Assembly: GCA_937982385.1 (NCBI GenBank)
Contig: CALJMC010000044.1
Span: 1 to 21,965, forward strand
DNA length: 21,965 nt
Reading direction: 5' to 3'
Source: an uncultured Rickettsiales bacterium
GTDB taxonomy: Bacteria > Pseudomonadota > Alphaproteobacteria > Rickettsiales > UBA998
The notes beneath the pieces were generated by a model. It had not been told where the DNA came from. It ran no database searches and worked only from the letters and a program-made list of their open reading frames with translations. This document shows, piece after piece, positions 14,400-21,837 of the stretch. Both the position numbers and the translations under genes were made by a program. The stretch's first letter is position 1, and each line of letters opens with the position of its first letter.

Positions 14400-16211
14400 A
14401 TGACGGCAAAAAACACAGCGAAAGCGAGCAAGGGGAAGACGTTTCAGTCTCCTGCATCAGGCACACCAATGTCGGGGGCGGATATTATCGTCAATGCGCT
14501 AGTGGAAAATGGTACGGATACGGTCTTTGGCTATCCGGGTGGGGCAGTTCTGCCGATTTATGACGCGCTGTTTACGTTTGGCGAAGATGAGCTCAAGCAT
14601 GTGCTTGTGCGTCATGAGCAGGGTGCAACCCATGCGGCAGAGGGCTATGCGCGCTCGACTAACAAAGTGGGTGTGGTGTTGGTGACGTCTGGTCCCGGTG
14701 CAACAAATACCATTACGGGTATTGCCGATGCGATGTTGGATTCTATTCCATTGGTTGTGTTGACAGGGCAGGTGCCGAGCCATTTGATTGGTTCTGATGC
14801 GTTCCAAGAAGCGGACACGACAGGTATTACGCGTTCATGCTCCAAGCATAACTATTTGGTGCAGTCGATTGAAGATCTTCCGCGCATTATGCATGAAGCA
14901 TTTCATGTGGCGTCTACGGGACGTCCGGGTCCTGTTGTTGTGGATATTCCAAAAGACATCATGAATGATATGGGTGTTTATGCATCGGCTGATGATTTTG
15001 ATAGAACCTCTTATAAAGTAGTGAAAAAACCAGAGGCGTCAAAAATTGAGAATGCCATTGAGCTGATGGAAAATGCCGAACGCCCGATGTTCTATATTGG
15101 TGGCGGGGTCATCAATTCAGGTGTACGCGCAAGTGAGCTTTTGAAAGAGCTTGTGCAGGAAACTGGTTTCCCTATCACAGCAACCTTGATGGGCCTGGGA
15201 GCGTATCCGGGAACGGACAAACAGTTCCTTGGTATGCTCGGTATGCATGGTTCGCTCGAAGCGAATATGGGTATGGCGGAATGTGACGTGATGATTAATA
15301 TCGGCGCGCGTTTTGATGACCGCGTAACAGGGCGCTTGGACGGGTTCTCACCGAACTCTAAAAAAATCCATGCAGATATCGATAAATCATCCATCAATAA
15401 AAACGTTCGTGTGGATGTGCCAATTGTGGGTGATGCGGAATCTGTGCTTGAGGAAATGTTAGCTTTATGGCGTGCCAAGAAATGCCAAGCCAAGAAATCT
15501 GCGCTTGAAGCATGGTGGAAGCAAATTGAGATGTGGCGTGCGCGCGACAGCTTCTCATACGACCAACAAGGTGAGGTGATTAAGCCGCAATATGCGCTTG
15601 ATCGTATCTATGAAATCACCAAAGATAAAGCACCCTATTTCACCACCGATGTCGGGCAACATCAAATGTGGACGGCGCAATATATCAAGTTTGATTCCCC
15701 TAATAAATGGATGACATCTGGCGGACTCGGCACGATGGGCTATGGTTTGCCTGCAGCGCTTGGTGTGCAAATTGCACATCCCGGTGAGGCCGTGATTTGC
15801 ATCAGTGGTGAAGCGTCTATTCAGATGAATATTCAAGAACTTTCTACTATTTTTCAATATCGTCTACCTGTGAAGCTCGTGATTTTGAATAATCACTATA
15901 TGGGTATGGTGCGCCAATGGCAGGAGATGTTCTATGAGTCGCGCTACTCGTCCTCCTATATGGATGCATTGCCGGACTTCATGAAGCTCGCCGATGCTTA
16001 TGGCATTGCCGGACTTCAGATTACCAAGGCGGAAGATGTGGATGCAGGCATCAAAAAGATGATGGAAATTGATGGCCCAGTCGTCTGTGAAATTATTGTC
16101 GATGACAAAGAAAATGTCTATCCCATGATTCCCGCAGGTGCAGCCCACAATGAGCTACTCCTAGGCCCAGATGACGGCGACGGAAAACCGCAGGATAAAA
16201 ATCGGGTTTAA
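14400..16211 (+). CDS. ilvB: Acetolactate synthase large (catalytic) subunit
   Basis: Protein of 603 residues. About 24 extra residues (Lys/Ser/Thr-rich) precede the conserved start MSGADIIVNALVENG; an internal ATG at 14469 is an alternative start. Three ThDP-enzyme domains follow: the catalytic Glu73 in VRHEQGATH, the central FAD-type domain (GLGAYPGTDKQFLGMLGMHG), and the C-terminal ThDP/Mg2+ domain. The ThDP motif reads SGEASIQMN...LNN (Glu471 to Asn498), with Glu where GDG/GDA is usual. It makes acetolactate and acetohydroxybutyrate. A GAGAG ribosome-binding site is present. The regulatory subunit gene ilvN, normally next, is absent; a terminator follows at once. Confidence 0.97.
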   Translation: MTAKNTAKASKGKTFQSPASGTPMSGADIIVNALVENGTDTVFGYPGGAVLPIYDALFTFGEDELKHVLVRHEQGATHAAEGYARSTNKVGVVLVTSGPGATNTITGIADAMLDSIPLVVLTGQVPSHLIGSDAFQEADTTGITRSCSKHNYLVQSIEDLPRIMHEAFHVASTGRPGPVVVDIPKDIMNDMGVYASADDFDRTSYKVVKKPEASKIENAIELMENAERPMFYIGGGVINSGVRASELLKELVQETGFPITATLMGLGAYPGTDKQFLGMLGMHGSLEANMGMAECDVMINIGARFDDRVTGRLDGFSPNSKKIHADIDKSSINKNVRVDVPIVGDAESVLEEMLALWRAKKCQAKKSALEAWWKQIEMWRARDSFSYDQQGEVIKPQYALDRIYEITKDKAPYFTTDVGQHQMWTAQYIKFDSPNKWMTSGGLGTMGYGLPAALGVQIAHPGEAVICISGEASIQMNIQELSTIFQYRLPVKLVILNNHYMGMVRQWQEMFYESRYSSSYMDALPDFMKLADAYGIAGLQITKAEDVDAGIKKMMEIDGPVVCEIIVDDKENVYPMIPAGAAHNELLLGPDDGDGKPQDKNRV

Positions 16212-16214
16212 AAG

Positions 16215-16252
16215 TCTGGAGTGCTCCCCCATAAATGGGTGAACACTCCAGA
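16215..16252. terminator. Hairpin terminator between ilvB and the convergent lipoprotein gene
   Basis: A long hairpin begins 4 bases after the ilvB stop. Outer arms TCTGGAGTG (16215-16223) and CACTCCAGA (16244-16252) are perfect. An inner stem CCCAT (16228-16232) pairs with ATGGG (16235-16239) around a 2-base loop. On the minus strand it is followed by CTTTTAAA and later a TTTTT run, so it probably ends the minus-strand lipoprotein transcript and may also stop ilvB transcription. Confidence 0.75.
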
Positions 16253-16273
16253 GAGAAAGATTACCAAGGGGGG

Positions 16274-16309
16274 TAGCGGAGTGACGTGCAATACGCGCGG
16301 CTACGAAGC
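16274..16309 (+). repeat. Modular repeat, copy 2 (short form)
   Basis: This 36-base segment begins TAGCGGAGT and ends GGCTACGAAGC. It matches the reverse complement of 16766-16801 at 28 of 36 positions by hand alignment, without gaps. TAGC and GCTA at its two sides can pair, enclosing an inner ACGTGC/CGCGCG-type stem. It lies just beyond the 3' end of the lipoprotein gene. Confidence 0.7.
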
Positions 16310-16322
16310 TAGAAATAACCTC

Positions 16323-16709
16323 CTAAAACGAGGTGATACCCAATACAATAAGCACAGGAAATGTCAGGATGATGCCTGCCATCAGAAAGCTTGGCATTTC
16401 ATTTATGTTAACGGGCGATTGAAGCCCGCCAGGGCCGCCGATTTCGGGCAAGCCGCGCTTGGTGGTTTGGGCAGATTTAATCACGCTGATGGGGACATAT
16501 TTCCCCTCACCATAGAGATGATTGCCCTGAATGCTTTCCACATCCATCTCAATCACTTTATCATTCGTCATGAGGATTTTAGCGTGACGCCCCTCGAGCG
16601 CATGCGGATTGCTCGCAATTTCACGGAAATTATACGATTTTTGACTCACGCATGCGCTTAGCATGGAGATGCTACATAAGGCGATAATACTCTGTTTTGC
16701 TCTGTTCAT
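16323..16709 (-). CDS. Small hypothetical lipoprotein with C-terminal membrane segment
   Basis: Protein of 128 residues. Residues 1-20 form a lipoprotein signal with the lipobox LSAC and the lipidated Cys20. The middle (about 27-80) resembles a small beta-rich domain (HAKILMTNDKVIEMDVESIQGNHLYGEGKYVPISVIKSAQ). Residues 107-128 form a hydrophobic helix (FLMAGIILTFPVLIVLGI). A lipid anchor plus a C-terminal membrane segment is unusual. I do not recognise the family. An opposite-strand frame covers the same DNA, but the lipobox and hydrophobic pattern support this one. No Shine-Dalgarno sequence is present; a TATAGT at 16716-16721 (minus) lies 6 bases before the ATG. Confidence 0.8.
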   Translation of the reverse strand: MNRAKQSIIALCSISMLSACVSQKSYNFREIASNPHALEGRHAKILMTNDKVIEMDVESIQGNHLYGEGKYVPISVIKSAQTTKRGLPEIGGPGGLQSPVNINEMPSFLMAGIILTFPVLIVLGITSF

Positions 16710-16715
16710 GGCGGC

Positions 16716-16721
16716 ACTATA
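16716..16721 (-). promoter_or_regulatory. Possible -10 box for a leaderless lipoprotein transcript
   Basis: Read on the minus strand, TATAGT is followed by GCCGCC and then the ATG, so the expected transcription start falls on or next to the A of the start codon. The best -35 candidate (TCAAGC, 16 bases upstream) is poor. Support is moderate to weak. Confidence 0.35.
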
Positions 16722-16765
16722 GCAATTAATTGTGACAGCTTGATGACAATTATGAATATTTTATG

Positions 16766-16850
16766 GCTTCGTAGCCACACGTCCTGTGTGTTACTCCGCT
16801 ATCGTTGGCGCGATGCTCACGGCTGAAGCGAATATACTGTTCGCTTTAAT
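16766..16850 (-). repeat. Modular repeat, copy 3 (long form, inverted)
   Basis: Read on the minus strand this contains, in order, a hairpin (AAGCGAA at 16840-16846 with TTCGCTT at 16826-16832), CAGCCGTGAGC, CGCGCC, TAGCGGAGT, a CACAC-AGGAC-GTGTG stem, and GGCTACGAAGC. The 16766-16801 part is the inverted partner of 16274-16309. The CAGCCrTGAGC...GCGGAG part matches copy 1 near ilvB. It occupies the gap between the divergent lipoprotein gene and msbA, where no strong msbA promoter could be found. Confidence 0.68.
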
Positions 16851-16899
16851 GCTCAAAAACTAACGACTTATCTATTTGCCATTTTTCCAAAAAATCTCT

Positions 16900-18699
16900 A
16901 TGTTGCGCGGCATGAAACAATCTATTGATGACTATTTTATAACCGATGAGGCGACCACGTCTAAAGAGATGTTTGGACGGCTCTATCGTGATTTTATCAA
17001 ACCGTGGCGTTCTACGCTGATTATTGCGGTGATATTGATGGTGATTGCGGCGGCGACGGCGGCGGCGAATGCGTGGCTGATTCAGCCTGCGCTGGACGAG
17101 ATTTTCGGTAATAAAAATATGACCATGCTAAAACTCATTCCCATTGCCATTATATTGGTGGCGATTGTGAGTGCCTTTTCGACCTATGGACAAAATGTAC
17201 TCATGCGCAAGGTTGGACAAGCAATTATTGCGCGCATGCAGGTGAAAATGTTTGACCATATGGTGCGCTCCGATTTGGCAATGTTTCATGACCAATCGTC
17301 AGGACGTTTGATTTCGCGCTTTACCAATGACATCGCGATGATGCAAACCACGGTCTCGACATTGCTTACGACTATCGCCAAAGAGGCGCTGAGTGCGGTG
17401 TTTCTCATTGGTGTGATGGTGTATCAAAGCTGGCAGCTATCAATGATTGCATTGCTTATTTTTCCTATCGCGATTTTCCCGGTGATGAAGCTGGGCAAGC
17501 GCATGCGCAAGGTGGCCACAAGCACGCAGCAAGAGATGGGGCACTTTACCTCGCAGCTTGATGAAGTGTTTGGGGTGGTGCGGGTGGTCAAAGCCTATGG
17601 ACGCGAAGACGTAGAAGTGGCGCGCGCAAAGAAAACGGTTCACGGACTTTACAAGCTGATGATGAAGGCGGTGAAAATCCAAGCAATTGCTAGTCCGATG
17701 ATGGAGATGCTGGGAAGTCTCGCTATTGCAGGTGTCATCTATTACGGTGGGTTGCAGGTGATTGACGGTACCACCACACCTGGTGCGTTTTTCTCGTTCA
17801 TTGCCGCGATGATGTTGGCCTATAAGCCGCTGCGGGCGATGGCGGGTGTGAATACGCAATTTCAGGTGGGGATGGCGGCCGCACGTCGCTTTTATGCGGT
17901 GATGGACACGAAGCCAGCCATTAAAGAAAAACCAGATGCGGCCTTATTAAATATCACTAAATCCGACGTGAACATGCGTGATGTGAACTTTAGCTATGCG
18001 GATGGAACCACTGCGATTGAGGGCCTGAACCTGCATATTCCTGCGGGAAAAATGGTGGCGCTTGTTGGTGCGTCTGGCGCGGGGAAGTCGACCATCATGA
18101 ATTTGATGATGCGCTTTTATGACGTGTCCGATGGCGCAATCACCATTGATGGGCAAGATATTCGCGATGTGACGTTTGCATCATTGCGTCATAACATGGC
18201 GTTGGTAAGCCAAGAAGTGATGCTGTTTGATGATTCTGTGTTTGCTAATATTGCCTATGGCATGGAAAACGCGACTAAGGAAACAGTTGAGAAGGCGGCG
18301 AGAGATGCTGCCGCACATGATTTCATTATGGCACTGCCAAACGGTTATGACTCTATGATCGGACCGTCAGGGGCGAAGCTATCGGGTGGTCAGCGTCAAC
18401 GGTTATCTATTGCGCGGGCGATGCTTAAAAATGCGCCTATTTTGTTGCTTGATGAGGCGACTTCAGCACTTGATACAGAATCTGAACGTCATGTGCAAGC
18501 AGCGCTAGATGGCTTGATGGACGGACGTACGTCACTGGTTATTGCCCATAGACTATCAACTATTTTACATGCTGACCTCATTTATGTGTTGGATGGTGGG
18601 CGTGTGATTGAGTCGGGTTCGCACAAGGATCTTTTGGCGTCTGGCGGTGCCTATGCCGGATTGCATGCAGCACAGTTTAGCAAAATAGATGCGGCGTAG
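16900..18699 (+). CDS. msbA: MsbA-type lipid A / lipid flippase ABC transporter (fused TMD-NBD)
   Basis: Protein of 599 residues from the ATG at 16900. An in-frame TTG at 16876 and an ATG at 16912 are alternatives; none has a good ribosome-binding site. The N-terminal half has six membrane helices, the first near STLIIAVILMVIAAATAAANAWLI. The ATPase domain has Walker A GASGAGKST at 390-398, signature LSGGQ at 494-498, Walker B ILLLDE with Asp518 and Glu519, and the switch His550. The homodimer flips lipid A-core across the inner membrane. Its place ahead of an acyltransferase, waaA, lpxK and an lpxL-like gene supports this substrate over drugs. The next gene starts 1 base after its stop. Confidence 0.93.
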   Translation: MLRGMKQSIDDYFITDEATTSKEMFGRLYRDFIKPWRSTLIIAVILMVIAAATAAANAWLIQPALDEIFGNKNMTMLKLIPIAIILVAIVSAFSTYGQNVLMRKVGQAIIARMQVKMFDHMVRSDLAMFHDQSSGRLISRFTNDIAMMQTTVSTLLTTIAKEALSAVFLIGVMVYQSWQLSMIALLIFPIAIFPVMKLGKRMRKVATSTQQEMGHFTSQLDEVFGVVRVVKAYGREDVEVARAKKTVHGLYKLMMKAVKIQAIASPMMEMLGSLAIAGVIYYGGLQVIDGTTTPGAFFSFIAAMMLAYKPLRAMAGVNTQFQVGMAAARRFYAVMDTKPAIKEKPDAALLNITKSDVNMRDVNFSYADGTTAIEGLNLHIPAGKMVALVGASGAGKSTIMNLMMRFYDVSDGAITIDGQDIRDVTFASLRHNMALVSQEVMLFDDSVFANIAYGMENATKETVEKAARDAAAHDFIMALPNGYDSMIGPSGAKLSGGQRQRLSIARAMLKNAPILLLDEATSALDTESERHVQAALDGLMDGRTSLVIAHRLSTILHADLIYVLDGGRVIESGSHKDLLASGGAYAGLHAAQFSKIDAA

Positions 18700-18700
18700 T

Positions 18701-19417
18701 ATGACCCGAAAACGTACCAATGATACACTACAAAACACTAAGCGCAAGGTGATGAATCACCCGTTGATGCACGCCTTTATATGCAGGTTGGTATGGGGTT
18801 ATTGCTGGTTGGTTTATGCTACTTCGCGCGTAGAGCGTGTGGTGGACGAGGGTGCCAAACCTTATATTAATGGTGATAAGCATTTTACGCTTGCTTTTTG
18901 GCATGGTCGTTTGCTGATGGAGCCATTTGTGAAGCCCAAAGGCCGCGAGATGCATGTGCTGATTTCTGCACATGGTGACGGCAAACTTATCTCCAAAACC
19001 ATGACCTATTTTGGTATTGATACCGTGGAGGGTTCGAGCTCCAAAGGTGCAATTGGTGCAGTGAAGGGCATGCTCAAAGTGTTGAAACGTGAGCAAAATA
19101 TTTGCATTACCCCTGATGGGCCGCGCGGTCCATTTCAGACAGCAGCTGATGGTGTGGTTCATGTACCTGCAAAGTCGAAGGTGCCTGTCGTACCGAGTGC
19201 ATTCTCGGCCAAAAGCGCGAAACAATTGCGCAGCTGGGACAAGTTTATGATTCCTTTCCCATTTTCCACACTCATCTATGTGGTGGGCGCGCCGGTTCAT
19301 ATCACAGACCTGAGTGATGAGTCCGCCATTGAGGCCGCCCGCTTATCGGTTGAAAATGCATTAAATGATGTCACCGACCATGCCGATATGCTTGCAGGGC
19401 GCACGATAACAGAGTAA
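18701..19417 (+). CDS. DUF374 lysophospholipid/lipid A acyltransferase (LpxJ-type)
   Basis: Protein of 238 residues from the ATG at 18701, one base after the msbA stop. An ATG at 18689 inside msbA would add four residues. DUF374 motifs are clear: FWHGR with His68, SAHGDG at 89-94, and TPDGPRGP at 137-144. An N-terminal hydrophobic segment (about 26-40) anchors it to the membrane. DUF374 includes LpxJ of Helicobacter and Campylobacter, a lipid A secondary acyltransferase unrelated in family to LpxL/LpxM. The flanking lipid A genes make such a role likely here. Acceptor position and acyl length cannot be told. Family assignment is strong, exact role moderate. Confidence 0.88.
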   Translation: MTRKRTNDTLQNTKRKVMNHPLMHAFICRLVWGYCWLVYATSRVERVVDEGAKPYINGDKHFTLAFWHGRLLMEPFVKPKGREMHVLISAHGDGKLISKTMTYFGIDTVEGSSSKGAIGAVKGMLKVLKREQNICITPDGPRGPFQTAADGVVHVPAKSKVPVVPSAFSAKSAKQLRSWDKFMIPFPFSTLIYVVGAPVHITDLSDESAIEAARLSVENALNDVTDHADMLAGRTITE

Positions 19418-19447
19418 AAGAATTCTTATCACAAACGCTGAGGCACG

Positions 19448-20866
19448 ATGCTCACCATCTACCGCATATTATCATGGATTTTAACTCCTCTCATACCTCT
19501 TGTGCTGAATATTCGGGCATCAAAGGGGAAGGAAGTGAAAGAACGCATCGGCGAACGCGTTGGCAAGGCGGGAAAGCCACGCCCTGCTGGAAAGTTAGTG
19601 TGGTTTCATGCCGCGAGTATGGGCGAGTCTTCATCCGTAGTACCTGTCATTAAGCGTTTGTTGGAGCAACATCCTGAGGTGAAGGTATTGCTCACCACCG
19701 TCACAGTGACCTCTGCTACAAATATTGGTAAAAAACTGCCTGATGGCGCGTTTCATCAATTTGCTCCTGTCGATACCCCCCTTGCGATGAAACGCTTTTT
19801 AGCGCATTGGAAGCCAGATGTCGCCTTTTGGGTGGAGTCTGAATTTTGGCCAAATATGATGGAAATGACCCATGAGTCGGGCTGTCCGATGGTGTTGTTG
19901 AACGCTCGTATATCGCGTCGTTCGTTCCGCCGTTGGCAGAAGATGCGTACGGTCATTGAACAGCTTTTATGTCTGTTTACGATGATACTTGCCAAGAGTG
20001 ATGAGGATGCCTCGCGCATTCGCAACCTGGGTGCTGATGCTGATAAAGTGTCGGTGCAGGGAAATCTTAAATTTTCTGCGCCTGCGTTGGAGGCTGACCC
20101 GAAGCTTACCAGTGAAATTCTTGGACAAATTGGTGGGCGTCGCATATGGCTTGCCGCCAGCACGCATAATGGTGAAGAAGAGATTATCGCGGATGTTCAT
20201 AATCATGTAAAAGCGGCCTATGGTGATTTGCTGACAGTGATTGTGCCGCGTCATTCGCGCCGTGGAAAAGAGATTGCCGCATCGATTGAGAAAAAAGATA
20301 TGCGCGTGGCTTTGCGTAGTCGTGGCGATGCTATCAGCTCGAATACTGATGTGTATGTCGCGGACACAATGGGCGAGTTGGGTATTTTTTATCGTTTGGC
20401 GGGCATCGTGTTTATTGGTGGGTCGTTGGTGCCGCATGGTGGGCAGAATCCGTTTGAGCCTGCATTGCTTGATTGTACCATTCTCTACGGTCCGCATATG
20501 GATAATTTTAAAGAGTTTTGCCATGAACTAGAGGTTGTGCATGGTGCCGTGTTGGTGAAGAATGAAACAGAGCTTGCAGCGAGAGTCGATGAATTACTGC
20601 GTGATCAGGTGCGTCAAGAAGAGATAGCGAAAGCTGCCCTTAATGCGGTGCGTGCGAAACAGGCTGTGATTGACGATGTGCTTGCGAGTCTTGAGCCTAT
20701 ATTTATCAATGCAGGGCTGAATTCTGCGCATGCAGAAGGTGAAGAAACGGTAGAAAGCGCGACTATTATTGATGCGCATACTGCCCAAGTAATCGCAGAA
20801 TCGGAAGAGCCGATTGATGTGGATGATGAGTCCGCGGCATTATCAGTCATTGAAAAGGATGTGTGA
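19448..20866 (+). CDS. waaA: 3-deoxy-D-manno-octulosonic acid (Kdo) transferase
   Basis: Protein of 472 residues. An N-terminal membrane helix (about 7-22) is followed by a GT-B fold. The catalytic Glu60 stands in FHAASMGES at the position known from other WaaA enzymes. The acceptor side has ESEFWPNMM and LLNARIS. The C-terminal nucleotide-sugar side has PRHSRRGKEI and the donor motif GGSLVPHGGQNPFEPA. The enzyme transfers Kdo from CMP-Kdo to lipid IVA, with one or more additions depending on species. Family length is about 420-430; roughly 45 acidic, low-complexity residues are added at the C-terminus. The stop overlaps the lpxK start by one base (TGATG). Confidence 0.97.
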   Translation: MLTIYRILSWILTPLIPLVLNIRASKGKEVKERIGERVGKAGKPRPAGKLVWFHAASMGESSSVVPVIKRLLEQHPEVKVLLTTVTVTSATNIGKKLPDGAFHQFAPVDTPLAMKRFLAHWKPDVAFWVESEFWPNMMEMTHESGCPMVLLNARISRRSFRRWQKMRTVIEQLLCLFTMILAKSDEDASRIRNLGADADKVSVQGNLKFSAPALEADPKLTSEILGQIGGRRIWLAASTHNGEEEIIADVHNHVKAAYGDLLTVIVPRHSRRGKEIAASIEKKDMRVALRSRGDAISSNTDVYVADTMGELGIFYRLAGIVFIGGSLVPHGGQNPFEPALLDCTILYGPHMDNFKEFCHELEVVHGAVLVKNETELAARVDELLRDQVRQEEIAKAALNAVRAKQAVIDDVLASLEPIFINAGLNSAHAEGEETVESATIIDAHTAQVIAESEEPIDVDDESAALSVIEKDV

Positions 20867-21837
20867 TGAAAGCGCCAAGCTGGTGGAATGATGCGGGGGG
20901 TCTCTCCACTCTGATGCAGCCGCTTTCCTGCATCTATAGCTACGTGCATGGGGTGTACTGCCATATGGTGACGCCACAAAAAATGTCGGTGCCTGTATTA
21001 TGTGTTGGCAATGTGACAGCGGGCGGTGCGGGGAAAACACCCACAGTGATGTCACTTGCTTATAAACTCACAGCCATGGGTGAGCGTCCACATGTGATTA
21101 GTCGCGGCTATGGCGGCAGCATTTCCGATATGGTGCTGGTGGATGTGACGGTGCATAATGCCGAGGATGTCGGCGATGAGCCGTTGCTTATCTCGAATGC
21201 TGCACCTTGTTGGATTGGAGCGAATCGTGTGGATTCTGCACGCGCTGCCATTGCGCGCGGGGCAACGGTGCTGCTGATGGATGATGGTTTTCAAAACCCG
21301 TCATTGATAAAAGATATGAGCCTTATTGTGATTGATGGCGGCTATGGATTGGGCAATGGCCGCGTCATTCCTGCAGGGCCTTTGCGTGAGAAGCTGGCTG
21401 AAGGGCTGAAGCGTGCTGGCGCAGTGCTGATGATAGGTGATGATGTGCATAATATTGCCTCGCAGTTGGGTGAGAAGACCTTGTTACACGCCGTCATCGA
21501 ACCGAAATCGACGTTGGAAGCGGGTGATTACATCGCCTTTGCTGGAATTGGTCGTCCCCAGAAATTCTATGATACGCTACGCGGTCTGGGTATAAATCTT
21601 GTGGTTACGCATGATTTTCCTGACCATTACGCCTATACTAAAGGTGAGCTAGAGACGTTGCTGAAGGAAGCACACAGTAAGGGTGCTACACTTATCACAA
21701 CCGAGAAGGACGCGGTGAAAATCCCTAAACCTTATCGTGAGTCTATTGCGGTGCTGCCCGTGGCGTTGGAGTGGGGAAGGCATAGTGATCACATAGATGA
21801 CATGCTTGCAAAACTCATGGCAGACGGAGGCGTGTAA
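20866..21837 (+). CDS. lpxK: Tetraacyldisaccharide 4'-kinase (lipid A)
   Basis: Protein of 323 residues, usual length. The P-loop NVTAGGAGKTPTV places GGAGKT at residues 53-58, and the family motif DDGFQNP is at 139-145. The N-terminal segment PLSCIYSYVHGVYCHM probably rests on the membrane. The enzyme phosphorylates the 4' position of the lipid A disaccharide at the inner leaflet. I chose the ATG that overlaps the waaA TGA stop by one base; an in-frame GTG one codon upstream is also possible. The next acyltransferase gene begins directly after its stop. Confidence 0.96.
   Translation: MKAPSWWNDAGGLSTLMQPLSCIYSYVHGVYCHMVTPQKMSVPVLCVGNVTAGGAGKTPTVMSLAYKLTAMGERPHVISRGYGGSISDMVLVDVTVHNAEDVGDEPLLISNAAPCWIGANRVDSARAAIARGATVLLMDDGFQNPSLIKDMSLIVIDGGYGLGNGRVIPAGPLREKLAEGLKRAGAVLMIGDDVHNIASQLGEKTLLHAVIEPKSTLEAGDYIAFAGIGRPQKFYDTLRGLGINLVVTHDFPDHYAYTKGELETLLKEAHSKGATLITTEKDAVKIPKPYRESIAVLPVALEWGRHSDHIDDMLAKLMADGGV

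Noticed and set aside
16221..16661. Plus-strand 146-codon frame after ilvB
   Set aside because: It runs through the terminator hairpin and repeat copy 2 and is antisense to the lipoprotein gene, which has a lipobox and a membrane helix.
17043..17090. GCG-rich microrepeat in msbA
   Set aside because: It encodes an Ala-rich part of the first membrane helix, which explains the composition.
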